Shown one piece after another: positions 1-10,535 of a DNA stretch of 64,000 bases (the first letter of the stretch is position 1; every line of letters begins with the position of its first letter). The notes beneath the pieces were generated by a model that did not search any database, had not been told where the DNA came from, and saw only the letters and a list, made by a program, of their open reading frames with translations. Source of the stretch: CAWDLX01 sp963753485 (lineage in GTDB: Bacteria > Actinomycetota > Actinomycetes > Mycobacteriales > Micromonosporaceae); contig CAVWCL010000014.1 of assembly GCA_963753485.1 (NCBI GenBank), positions 87,764 to 151,763 of the forward strand, read 5' to 3'. The position numbers and the translations under genes are program-made.

Positions 1-572
<572 letters not shown>

Positions 573-621
573 CGGCTCCCATTCTCCGGCGCCGGCACCC
601 CGTCGCGGAAGTCACGCGACC

Positions 622-649
622 TTGCACCTTGATCACGGTGCGGTACCGT
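622..649 (+). promoter_or_regulatory. Likely promoter of the hydrolase gene, leaderless transcript
   Basis: TTGCAC (622-627) and TACCGT (644-649) are separated by 16 nt, and the GTG at 656 lies about 7 nt after the -10 box. A transcript starting there would begin at or beside the start codon, and no Shine-Dalgarno is visible. This supports GTG656 as the start rather than any upstream codon. Confidence 0.45.
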
Positions 650-655
650 CGCGGT

Positions 656-1567
656 GTGACCGCGCAGGAGACCCCGTTCGGGGAGTTACATGTGGAACTG
701 CCCAGTGGGCGGCGGCTTCAGGTCGTGGTCGACGGTGACCCGCGCGGCATTGCGGTCATTGTGCACCACGGAACTCCGAGCGGAGCCGTCTTCGACCCTG
801 GCTGGGTCAGCGACGCCCACGAGCGCGGGCTGCGACTGGTCGGTTATGCCCGGCCCGGCTACGGGACCTCCAGCCGCCACCCGGGTCGGGCGGTCAGCGA
901 GGCCGCCGCCGATGTGGCGGCGATCGCCGACGCCCTCGGCGACGAGCGCTTCCTGACCTGGGGCGGCTCCGGCGGCGGCCCGCACACGCTCGCCTGCGCC
1001 GCCCTGCTGCCCGACCGGGTGGTCGCGGCGGCGACCCTCGCCTCGGTGGCGCCGTACGACGCCGAGGGCCTGGACTTCATGGCCGGGATGGGCGAGGGGA
1101 ATATCGAGGAGTTCGGCCTGGTCGTTTCCGGCGGCGAGGAGGCGATCCGCCCGTTCGTGGAGCAGCAGCTGACCGGCCTGCTCCAGGTCGACATCGATGA
1201 GCTGGTCAACGAGATGGCACCGTTCGTCACCGAGGTGGACGCCGAGGTGCTGCGCGGGCCTTATGCCGCCACCATGCTCGCCCAGATGCGCGACGGCGCT
1301 CGATCGGGACCCGACGGGTGGATCGACGACGATCTGGCCTTCGCCCGGCCGTGGGGCTTCTCCCTGGCCGACATCCGGGTTCCGGTCCAGCTCTGGCAGG
1401 GGCGTGAAGACGCGATGGTCCCCTTCGGCCACGGCGCGTGGTTGGCCGAGCAGATCGCCGGCGTCGATGCCCGCCTCACCGAGACCGACGGCCACCTCAC
1501 GCTGTTCACCCACCGCGTGCCCGAGGTTCATCAGTGGCTGCGCGAACAATGGGATGCCGCCAGCTAA
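656..1567 (+). CDS. Alpha/beta-hydrolase fold protein
   Basis: A 303-residue serine hydrolase of the alpha/beta fold, probably cytoplasmic. The oxyanion-side motif HHGTPSG comes early. The nucleophile elbow is GGSGGG, the acid is the Asp of GREDAMVP, and the base is the His of DGHLTL, in the usual order. No signal peptide is present. The frame is open further upstream, but the promoter-like boxes at 622-649 and the start of homologous sequence favour the GTG at 656. The end overlaps the convergent methyltransferase by 4 bp. The substrate (ester, epoxide or lactone) cannot be told from sequence. Confidence 0.85.
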   Translation: MTAQETPFGELHVELPSGRRLQVVVDGDPRGIAVIVHHGTPSGAVFDPGWVSDAHERGLRLVGYARPGYGTSSRHPGRAVSEAAADVAAIADALGDERFLTWGGSGGGPHTLACAALLPDRVVAAATLASVAPYDAEGLDFMAGMGEGNIEEFGLVVSGGEEAIRPFVEQQLTGLLQVDIDELVNEMAPFVTEVDAEVLRGPYAATMLAQMRDGARSGPDGWIDDDLAFARPWGFSLADIRVPVQLWQGREDAMVPFGHGAWLAEQIAGVDARLTETDGHLTLFTHRVPEVHQWLREQWDAAS

Positions 1568-2229
1568 CCGGCCGGTACCGGCAGTTCCCAAACGGTCGCG
1601 CGCCTCGTGTCCGCGCTCTCCAGCGCCTGGGTCACCGGGATCTGCATGCGGGCGAGCGGGATGAAGAGCCGTTGGGGCAGGAAGGCCCGGTCCGGATCGC
1701 CGACGATGACCCGGCGGCCGGACCGCGCGGCCCGCCGCAGGAAGGCCAGCATGCGGGTGGACATGTCGCGGCTGTAGAAGATGTCGCCGGCGAGCACCAC
1801 CTCGGCGTCGCCGGCGGCGTCGCCGTCGAGCAGGTCGGCGAGCTCCGCCTGGACCGCGCCGGCCACCCCGTTGGCCCCGGCGTTCAGGCCGATCGCGGCG
1901 ATCGCCAGCGGGTCCACGTCCACCGCCCGGACCGCGGCGGCGCCGGCCAGGGCGGCGGCGATCGCGACCAGCCCGGAGCCGGCGGCGAGATCGAGCACCC
2001 GCCGACCGCGGACCACCTCGGGATGATCGAGGATCCAGCGGGCCAGCGCCTGCCCACCGGCCCAGGCGAACGCCCAGAACGGAGGCGGCTGCTCGGAGCG
2101 GTACTCGCCCTCGTTCAGCTCCCATAGGCCGATCGGGTCTTGCGCCTGGTAGAGCCGGATCTCGGGTACGTGGGCCACCGGGCCCACGCGTACATGATCG
2201 CGGATGAACGAGGCGGCGTCCGTCGGCAT
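1564..2229 (-). CDS. Class I SAM methyltransferase, NNMT/ETFB-lysine-methyltransferase-like
   Basis: 221 residues with a Rossmann SAM-binding motif VLDLAAGSGLVAIAAALAG, the acidic loop AVDVDPLAI, and the motif-IV-like LAGDIFYSRDM. The preceding PPPFWAFAWAGGQALARW block is characteristic of the Methyltransf_16 group, which includes nicotinamide N-methyltransferase-like and ETF-beta lysine methyltransferases. Protein lysine methylation is the likeliest role, but this is inference. It is divergent from the kinase gene (46-bp gap) and tail-to-tail with the hydrolase. Confidence 0.8.
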   Translation of the reverse strand: MPTDAASFIRDHVRVGPVAHVPEIRLYQAQDPIGLWELNEGEYRSEQPPPFWAFAWAGGQALARWILDHPEVVRGRRVLDLAAGSGLVAIAAALAGAAAVRAVDVDPLAIAAIGLNAGANGVAGAVQAELADLLDGDAAGDAEVVLAGDIFYSRDMSTRMLAFLRRAARSGRRVIVGDPDRAFLPQRLFIPLARMQIPVTQALESADTRRATVWELPVPAG

Positions 2230-2275
2230 GCAGCAATTGTCGCTGGGACGGCGACGAGTGTGTCAGGGTTGACGG

Positions 2276-4065
<1,790 letters not shown>

Positions 4066-4069
<4 letters not shown>

Positions 4070-5433
4070 CCCTGGAGCGTGATCTGCGCGCCGTCGTCGG
4101 CGACTCGCAGGTGCTGGTGGATCGTGACCTCATGGCACCGTACGAAGTGGACTGGACCGGTCGGTTCCACGCTCGCGCCCGCTGCGTCGTCCGGCCCGGC
4201 ACCCCGGACGAGGTGGCCGCCGTGCTGCGTGCCTGCTCGGCCGCGGGGGCCGCGGTGACCGTCCAGGGCGGCAACACCGGTCTGGTCGGCGGCGGCGTGC
4301 CGGCCGGCGGTGAGGTTCTGCTCAGCCTGGCGCGCCTGGTCGAGATCGAGCCGGTGGATGCGGTCGCGGCGCAGGCCACCCTCGGCGCCGGGGTCAGCCT
4401 GGCCGCCGCCCAGGACCACGCCCGGGCGGCCGGGCTCCAGGTCGGCCTCGACCTGGCCTCCCGGTCACAGGCGAGCGTCGGTGGTCTGGTCGCCACCAAC
4501 GCCGGCGGGATCCGGGTGGTCCGCTATGGCAGCATGCGGGCCCAGGTCGCCGGGGTCGAGGTGGTTCTCGCCGACGGAACCGTCCTCAGTAGACTGATGG
4601 CTCCGGTCAAGGACAATACCGGGTACGACCTGAGCCAGCTGATGTGCGGCAGCGAGGGCACACTGGGCGTGCTGACCCGGATCCGGTTGCGGCTCGTCCC
4701 GCCGGCGGGGCGCTCGGCTGTCGCGCTGATCGGTTTGGCCGACACCCGAGCCGCGCTGGCCGTGCTCGACCTGGCCCGCCGCCGGCTGAACGCGCTGGCC
4801 GCCGCGGAGATCTTTTACGGCGATGGGCTCGCGCTGGTCCGGGCGCAGGCCGGGCTGCCGGCCCTGTTCGGTACGGACTGGGCCGCGTACCTGGTGCTGG
4901 AGTGCGCCGGCGGCAGCGACCCGGAGGCTGAGCTGGTCGCGCTGCTCGCCGAGGCCGGTGAGGTGGGCGACGCCACCGTCGCCGCGGACGCCGCCGGCCG
5001 CCGGCGGCTATGGACCTACCGCGAGAGCCATCCAGAGGCGATCAACACGGCCGGCGTGCCGGTGAAGTTGGATGTCTGCGTACCGCTCGCCGAGTTCGCC
5101 GGACTCGTCGACGAGGTGCCGGCCGCGGTGGCCCGGGTCGCGCCGGGTGCCCGAACCGTCCTGTTCGGACATCTGAGCGAGGGCAACCTGCACGTGAATG
5201 TGCTCGATGCCGGAGGTTGTTCGGATGAGGTGAGCGAGGCGGTGCTGGAGCTGGTCGCCGCCCGCCACGGCAGCATCAGCTCCGAGCACGGGGTCGGCCG
5301 GGCCAAAGCCCGCTGGCTGGGCCTGTCGCGGACGCCGGCCGAGATCGACGCCATGCGCCGGATCAAGGCGGCCCTGGACCCGGCCGGGCTGCTCAACCCC
5401 GGCGTCCTGCTCCCGCCACCCTCGTCGATCTAG
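4066..5433 (+). CDS. FAD-linked oxidase, glycolate oxidase/D-2-hydroxyacid dehydrogenase (GlcD) type
   Basis: 455 residues of the FAD_binding_4 plus FAD-oxidase_C family. The PCMH-type FAD-binding N-terminus shows VQGGNTGLVGGGVPAGGEVLL and SVGGLVATNAGG. The C-terminal cap has GHLSEGNLHVN and SSEHGVGRAK, the family's metal and substrate-binding elements. It would oxidise a D-2-hydroxyacid such as glycolate, D-lactate or D-2-hydroxyglutarate; which one is not clear. The GTG start at 4066 overlaps the kinase stop. The last codons (Ser-Ile-TAG) match one arm of the palindromic repeat found just downstream, so a repeat insertion seems to have set the present stop. Confidence 0.88.
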
Positions 5434-5455
5434 GGCTCGGCCCCGTGCCCTTCCC

Positions 5456-5517
5456 GTCGATCTAGGGCGTAGGCACATGTTTTGATCTCCAACCATGTGC
5501 CTACGCCCTAGATCGAC
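5456..5517. repeat. Palindromic repeat family 1, copy A (perfect 24-bp arms)
   Basis: The left arm (5456-5479, starting GTCGATCTAGGGCGTAGG) and right arm (5494-5517) are perfectly complementary over 24 bp around a 14-nt loop containing GATCTCCAAC. Related copies lie at 40,511-40,572 (opposite orientation) and 46,683-46,750. A further partial arm, GTCGATCTAGGGCT, sits at 5424-5437 over the stop of the FAD oxidase. The repeat lies between convergent genes and could form a bidirectional terminator-like hairpin. It also supplies the last five codons and stop of the AraC-type regulator. Confidence 0.85.
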
Positions 5518-6478
5518 AGGCATGGTGGCGGGCCTCGGTCGGGGTTCGGCCGAACTGGCGACGGAAGGCCCGGTGGAAGCTGGCCACGTTGGTGAACCCG
5601 GCCGCCACCGCGACGTCGATCACCCGCAGGTGCGATCGGGCCGGGTCCCGCAGGTCGCGGGCGGCCAGCTCCAGCCGGCGCCGGCGGACCTCGGCCGCGA
5701 ACGAGCGCTCCTGGGCCGCGAAGACCGCGTGCAGCAGCCGGACCGAGACGGCGAGGCGGCGCGCGGTGGCCGGCGGCGACAGGTCGTCGTCGGTCAGGTG
5801 TTCCTCGATGTCGGCCACGGCGGCGGCGTAGAGGTGCTGGTGGCGGTGTGCGGTGGCGTGGGGGTCGGCCGGCTCGGCCATGGCAACCGCGAGCAGGCCG
5901 CAGGCGTACACGGCGAGCCGGTTCGCGGTGTCCGGCCGCAGCGGCCCACCGGCCAGCGTGCCGAAGGCGTGGCGGACCGATGCGCCGACGCCGCTTGCCG
6001 TGTTGATCCGGGTCGCGGTGCGCAGCGGTGTGTCCAGCTGGGCGTCGAAGAGCGCCTTGGGCAGGTAGAACGTCAGCTGCCGGAAGTCGTCGCGGAAGTT
6101 GAACGAGAACGGCTCCGTGGTGTCGACCAGGGCCAGGTCGCCTGGACTGAGCACTGTCGATCGACCGCCCTGCGTCATCGTGCTGGTGCCCTGGACCTGG
6201 AGGTTGGCGTAGTACCCGGAATATGGCGCCCGCAGGATGTCGCGCGGGGTGCGGTGGACGTGTTGCGCCTGTGAGTGGATCTCACCGATGCTGAGATCGC
6301 CCAGTTGCCACTGGGTGACCTCGCCGACGAAGCCGTCTCGACGGTCGGACTCCGGGGTCAGGTGCAGGAAGGCCTCGCAGATCAGTTCGCGCCAGTGCGC
6401 GAACTGATCTGACCGGGGCGACTGCAGGGTGGACCAGCGGCGCGCGCTGGTCTCGTGCTCCGGCACGTCTGCGCTCAT
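5501..6478 (-). CDS. AraC/XylS-family transcriptional regulator
   Basis: 325 residues. The N-terminal part (about 20-200) is an AraC-binding-like sensor with SPGDLALVDTTEPF. The C-terminal ~100 residues carry the two helix-turn-helix units, the second recognisable as VAVAAGFTNVASFHRAFRRQFGRTPTEAR. The ATG at 6478 is chosen; an upstream frame extension lacks support. The gene is divergent from the nitronate monooxygenase with 62 bp between them, so it probably controls that gene. Its last residues (CRSRA) and stop are encoded inside the palindromic repeat at 5456-5517, so the C-terminus may differ from that of relatives. Confidence 0.88.
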   Translation of the reverse strand: MSADVPEHETSARRWSTLQSPRSDQFAHWRELICEAFLHLTPESDRRDGFVGEVTQWQLGDLSIGEIHSQAQHVHRTPRDILRAPYSGYYANLQVQGTSTMTQGGRSTVLSPGDLALVDTTEPFSFNFRDDFRQLTFYLPKALFDAQLDTPLRTATRINTASGVGASVRHAFGTLAGGPLRPDTANRLAVYACGLLAVAMAEPADPHATAHRHQHLYAAAVADIEEHLTDDDLSPPATARRLAVSVRLLHAVFAAQERSFAAEVRRRRLELAARDLRDPARSHLRVIDVAVAAGFTNVASFHRAFRRQFGRTPTEARHHACRSRA

Positions 6479-6540
6479 GGCAAACCACTTCTGCGCTGGC
6501 GGCAACCCGTACCCGGGCCGGGTCGGGCAGCCTGGAGGTC

Positions 6541-7575
6541 ATGAAACTCTTCACTCGCTTCACTGAGCAGTACGGCCTGGACACCCCGATCGCGCAGGCC
6601 GGCATGGCCTTCGTCGGTACCACGCCCGACCTGGCGATCGCCGTGAGCAACGCCGGCGGGCTCGGATCCTTGGGGGTCGGGTTGATGCCGGCGCCGGTAC
6701 TGGCCGACACCATCAAAGCCATTGGGGCCGCCACCGAACGGCCATTCAACGTCAATTTCATCACGGGCTTCACCGGCCCGGAGCACATCGACGTGGTCTG
6801 TTCGGCCGAGGTCGCGGTCGCGTCGTTCCATTGGGGACACCCGCGTCGGGAATGGATCGACCGGCTGCACCGGGCGGGGACCCGCGTGTTCGAGCAGGTC
6901 GGTTCGGTGGACGCGGCCCGTCGGGCGGTTGACGACGGGATCGATGTCGTGGTCGCGCAAGGATGCGAGGCTGGCGGGCACAACTACGCCACCCTGCCCA
7001 CCTTCGCCCTGGTGCCGGTCGTGGTCGACGCGGTCGCCCCGGCACTGGTGCTTGCGTCGGGCGGGGTATCCGACGGCCGCGGGCTGGCCGCGGCGCTCAT
7101 GCTCGGCGCGGACGGCGCCTGGGTCGGCACCCGGCTGGTGGCCACCATCGAGTCGGCGGCCCACGACGGGTACAAGAGCCGCCTGGTCGCGGCGGCCGGC
7201 ACCGACACGGTTCGGACCAGCATGTTCGGTCCCGAGATGCCGGAATTCAACCCCATGCGGGTACTGCGCACCCGGGTGGTTCGGCAGTGGCAGGACCGGG
7301 TCGCCGAGATCCCGTCCGACACCTCGCAGGAGCCGGTGATCGGGCAGATGAACCTGATGGGCCAGGAGGTCGAGATGCACCGCTTCAGCAACCTGGTGCC
7401 GATGCGCGCCTTCACCACCGGGGACCTGGAGGAGATGGCACTGCTCGCCGGCCAGGGCGTCGGGCTGGTGCACCGGATCGAGCCGGCCGGCGCGGTCATC
7501 TCCCGGATGACCGCCGAGGCGATTGCGATGATCGAGCGGTACCGGGGTCACGGCCGGCCGAACCCAACGATGTGA
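6541..7575 (+). CDS. Nitronate monooxygenase (2-nitropropane dioxygenase family)
   Basis: 344 residues, an FMN-dependent TIM-barrel flavoprotein that oxidises alkyl nitronates to carbonyl compounds and nitrite. Family signatures are IAQAGMAFVGTTPDLA at the N-terminus, VVAQGCEAGGH with the catalytic His, and the FMN phosphate-binding ASGGVSDGRGLAAALMLGADG. The start is ATG preceded by GGAGG. A hairpin follows the gene at 7587-7612. Members of this family are also often annotated as enoyl reductase-like, but the GCEAGGH motif favours nitronate chemistry. Confidence 0.9.
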   Translation: MKLFTRFTEQYGLDTPIAQAGMAFVGTTPDLAIAVSNAGGLGSLGVGLMPAPVLADTIKAIGAATERPFNVNFITGFTGPEHIDVVCSAEVAVASFHWGHPRREWIDRLHRAGTRVFEQVGSVDAARRAVDDGIDVVVAQGCEAGGHNYATLPTFALVPVVVDAVAPALVLASGGVSDGRGLAAALMLGADGAWVGTRLVATIESAAHDGYKSRLVAAAGTDTVRTSMFGPEMPEFNPMRVLRTRVVRQWQDRVAEIPSDTSQEPVIGQMNLMGQEVEMHRFSNLVPMRAFTTGDLEEMALLAGQGVGLVHRIEPAGAVISRMTAEAIAMIERYRGHGRPNPTM

Positions 7576-7586
7576 TTACGTCGGGC

Positions 7587-7612
7587 GCAGGGCCAGACCC
7601 GGCTGGCCCTGC
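7587..7612 (+). terminator. Hairpin after the nitronate monooxygenase
   Basis: A perfect 10-bp stem, GCAGGGCCAG (7587-7596) with CTGGCCCTGC (7603-7612), closes a 6-nt loop 11 nt after the stop codon. There is no U-tract, as is usual for hairpin terminators in high-GC actinobacteria. It may also serve the convergent gene ending at 7643. Confidence 0.6.
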
Positions 7613-7642
7613 CCGCGCTGCCTGCCCGCCCGGCCGGTCGGG

Positions 7643-8203
7643 TCACGCGATCTCTCGTTCCCAGTACGGCCAGTAGCTGCAGCGGCGGCCGGTGTGGACG
7701 CTCGCCCGCAGGTGCGCCCCGATCACCTCATCGGCGGCTGCGATCCGGTCCAGGGCCCGCCGGATCGCCTTCCCGACCGCGATCCGCGCCCGCTCCTCGT
7801 CGGCCGGAAACTGCCGGGCCCGCCCGCCCAGACCGGCGGCCGCGGTGAGCTCCGAGATCAGCCAGTCACGTTCGAGGCGGACGCGCGCGGCTCGTTCCAA
7901 ATCGTGGCGCGCCTCGTGTTCCTCGATCTCCTCGTCCAGGTCGGCCAACCGACGCCGGTACGCGCGCCGTGCCACGTCGTCGAGCAGCGGCTGGCCCGCG
8001 GCGGCGGCGATTCCGTCCCGCTGGCCGGGTCCGGCCGCCAGGTCGACCGCGCGGATCTCCTGGGTCGGGTTGGCGATCAGTTGTGCCAGGTACACCATGC
8101 CGACGCTGTGCTCGACCGTCGTCCCGTGACGGTCCATCTCGATCCGCCAGTGCTGGCCCCGTCGCTCACAGGCCACCGCCAGGATCGTCCCGTTTATAGT
8201 CAT
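7643..8203 (-). CDS. Stand-alone actinobacterial accessory-domain protein, function unknown
   Basis: 186 residues. The N-terminus is a short beta-rich part (TILAVACERRGQHWRIE). An Arg/Glu-rich predicted helical segment follows (about 75-130), then a C-terminal block AGLGGRARQF...SVHTGRRCSYWP. I recall that block as a tail module on larger actinobacterial ATPase and signalling proteins; here it stands alone. The ATG at 8203 is preferred; an in-frame extension to 8308 exists but reads like untranslated sequence. It is convergent with the nitronate monooxygenase. No enzymatic motif is seen. Confidence 0.65.
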   Translation of the reverse strand: MTINGTILAVACERRGQHWRIEMDRHGTTVEHSVGMVYLAQLIANPTQEIRAVDLAAGPGQRDGIAAAAGQPLLDDVARRAYRRRLADLDEEIEEHEARHDLERAARVRLERDWLISELTAAAGLGGRARQFPADEERARIAVGKAIRRALDRIAAADEVIGAHLRASVHTGRRCSYWPYWEREIA

Positions 8204-8346
8204 CGCCCACCATTTCATTGCTACGCAGTGAGATGAGCGTGCGCCAACGCGCTGGAACGGGGCTGATGCGCGCCTGGCGCGGCTTGCGCCCCACCGAAGT
8301 CGCGGCATCGGCGGGTGGGTCAGCCGGCCACGCTAGCATCGTCGGC

Positions 8347-8709
8347 GTGGAGATCGTCGCCGACATCGCCGTGGGACTGATCGCGGCGCTGCACGTCTAT
8401 ATCCTGGTGCTCGAGATGTTCCTGTGGACCACGCCACGTGGTCGCCGGGCCTTCGGCATCGACGTCGAGTTCGCCCGGGCCTCCGCGACCCTGGCGGCGA
8501 ACCAGGGTCTGTACAACGGATTCCTGGCCGCCGGCCTGATCTGGGGGCTGATCGCCGGCGGCTCGGTCGGCTTCCAGGCGAAGGTCTTCTTCCTCGGTTG
8601 CGTGCTCATCGCCGGCGTGTACGGGGCGGCGACGGCGAACCGTCGGATCCTGTTCGTCCAGGCGGTGCCGGGGGCCATCGCCCTGGCCCTGGTGCTGCTG
8701 GCGCACTGA
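8347..8709 (+). CDS. DUF1304 small membrane protein
   Basis: 120 residues with about four membrane spans. The family signature LHVYILVLEMFLWTTPRGRRAFG is followed by ANQGLYNGFLAAGL. The length matches the family (~120). The start chosen is GTG at 8347. A TAGCAT box at 8334-8339 about 8 nt upstream fits a leaderless transcript, and the longer upstream frame is poor. The molecular function of DUF1304 proteins is not established. Confidence 0.82.
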   Translation: MEIVADIAVGLIAALHVYILVLEMFLWTTPRGRRAFGIDVEFARASATLAANQGLYNGFLAAGLIWGLIAGGSVGFQAKVFFLGCVLIAGVYGAATANRRILFVQAVPGAIALALVLLAH

Positions 8710-8726
8710 TCATCCACAGCAGGCGG

Positions 8727-10535
8727 TCAGGCTCCGGATCCGGCGAGGTCTCCCCGCCGCAACTGCGCGACGATGGCATCCGCGGTGGCCGGCCGGCCGA
8801 GGTGCCAACCTTGCCCGCTCTCGCAACCGATACTGCGCAACACCTCGGCCTGGGTAGTGGTCTCCACCCCTTCGGCGGTGACGCTGAGGCCGAGGGTATG
8901 GCCAAGTGTGACCAGGATGTTGAGGAACGCGGCCTCCTGGGAGCCGAGCACAGAGGCGACCGCGCACTCCGCCTGACCGAGGTCGTCGACGAACTGGCCG
9001 GCCAGCTTGAGCCCGTGCACCGGCAGCGCGCGCAGATAGGCGAGGTTGGAGTAGCCGGTGCCGAAGTCGTCGATGGCCAACCGCACGCCGAGTCCGGCGA
9101 GCTCGTGCAGGGTGGTGATGGTCTCCGGGTCGGTCCCCATGACCGCACTCTCGGTGATCTCCAACTGGAGCTGGCGGGGCGGTAGCTCGGTGCGGTCGAG
9201 GATGGCTGCGACATCGGCCACCAGCCCGGGGTGGCGGATCTGGCGGACGGCGAGGTTGACGCTGACGAATGGCGCGTCCGGGCGCACCCGCAACCACCGG
9301 GCCGCCTCCCGGCAGGCCAGTTCCAGCAGCCGGATGCCGAGCGGGACGATCAGTCCGCTGTCCTCGGCCAGGTCGATGAAGCGGTCCGGCGTGAGCGTGC
9401 CCAGCTGCCGGTGGTGCCAACGGGCCAGCGCCTCGAACCCCGCGAGTGCTCCCCGGGCGAGCTCGACGATCGGCTGGTAGACGAGCGTGAACTCGTTGCG
9501 CTCCAGGGCGGCCGGCATCGCCGCGGCGAGTGTGTAGCGGGCCAGTTCCCGGGCGTTGCGCTCGACGTCGAAGACGGTCCACCGGGCCTTGCCGTCGATC
9601 TTCGCCCAGTGCAGGGTCATGTCGGCCGCGCGCATGAGGTCGGTCGGGTCGGTGCCGGCCAGGCTCCGTTCGACGATGCCGATGCTCGCGGTCACCGCGA
9701 GGTCGTGGCCGTCGACGCGGAACGGCTCGTTCAAGGTGGCCAGTACGGCATCGGCCATCTTGATCGCGTCCTCGGGGCCGGTCGTGTCCCGCATCAGCAC
9801 GACGAACTCGTCACCGCCGAGCCGCGCGAGCAGGTGTGCCGAGCCGTCCACCAGCCCGGTCAACCGGTCCGCGACCGCGACCAGCAGTTGGTCGCCGACC
9901 TGGTGCCCCAGGCTGTCGTTGACCGCCTTGAACGTGTCGAGGTCGATGAAGCAGAGTCCGAGCCGCTCGGCCGGCGCGGCCAAGGCGAAGACCTGAGCGA
10001 GCTGGTCAGCGAAGAGCGCCCGGTTCGCGATACCGGTGAGCGGATCGTGCAGCGCGGCGTGACGGAACCGGGCCTCGCTCGCCCGCAGCGCCTGTTCGGC
10101 CTGCTCCCGGGCGACGAGCGCGGCCCCGCGGATCGCCTCCTGTTCATCGAGGGTCCGGTCACGCAGCGCCCAGCAGTAGCCGGCGGCGAGTGCGCCCAGC
10201 AGGCGGGCGAGTCGGCGCCGCGCCTCGGCCTCGTCGATCCCGTCCTCGGGCAGCCCGGCCGCGGCGAGCAGATGGGCGTCGATCACCTCGATGCTGCCGC
10301 CCAACGTCTCGGGCGCGGCGAAGTCGGCGGCCACCAATGCAGTGCCCACGTCGTAGCCGACGCCGTCCGAGAATGGCTGCGCCCGCAGGGCGGCCGCGAG
10401 CCGACCCGCGAGCAGCTCCAGGCAGGCGTGGCGCTCCTGGCGGGTCAGCGGAACGTAGCTGGTGCCGGCGACCGCGCACGCCCATTCGCGGGCGAACTCC
10501 GACAGCCGGGATACCTCGGACGTGGGAGAGGTCAC
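8727..10535 (-). CDS. Diguanylate cyclase/phosphodiesterase (GGDEF-EAL), soluble
   Basis: 602 residues. An unassigned ~130-residue N-terminal region and a short coiled linker are followed by a GGDEF domain with intact LGGDEFVVL, then an EAL domain with FEALARWHH, ITESAVM, DDFGTGYSNL, VTAEGVET and a QGWHLGRP substitute for QGY. Both active-site signatures are intact, so it may make and degrade c-di-GMP. No RxxD inhibitory site precedes GGDEF (the position reads GSAH). The canonical KID is KLA here. No membrane span is seen. The GTG start overlaps the stop of the methyltransferase gene, so the two are translationally coupled. Confidence 0.93.
   Translation of the reverse strand: MTSPTSEVSRLSEFAREWACAVAGTSYVPLTRQERHACLELLAGRLAAALRAQPFSDGVGYDVGTALVAADFAAPETLGGSIEVIDAHLLAAAGLPEDGIDEAEARRRLARLLGALAAGYCWALRDRTLDEQEAIRGAALVAREQAEQALRASEARFRHAALHDPLTGIANRALFADQLAQVFALAAPAERLGLCFIDLDTFKAVNDSLGHQVGDQLLVAVADRLTGLVDGSAHLLARLGGDEFVVLMRDTTGPEDAIKMADAVLATLNEPFRVDGHDLAVTASIGIVERSLAGTDPTDLMRAADMTLHWAKIDGKARWTVFDVERNARELARYTLAAAMPAALERNEFTLVYQPIVELARGALAGFEALARWHHRQLGTLTPDRFIDLAEDSGLIVPLGIRLLELACREAARWLRVRPDAPFVSVNLAVRQIRHPGLVADVAAILDRTELPPRQLQLEITESAVMGTDPETITTLHELAGLGVRLAIDDFGTGYSNLAYLRALPVHGLKLAGQFVDDLGQAECAVASVLGSQEAAFLNILVTLGHTLGLSVTAEGVETTTQAEVLRSIGCESGQGWHLGRPATADAIVAQLRRGDLAGSGA

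Noticed and set aside
6511..6523. ACCCGG-G-CCGGGT as AraC operator before the nitronate monooxygenase
   Set aside because: Such short GC-only palindromes are expected by chance at this base composition; AraC sites are usually direct repeats.
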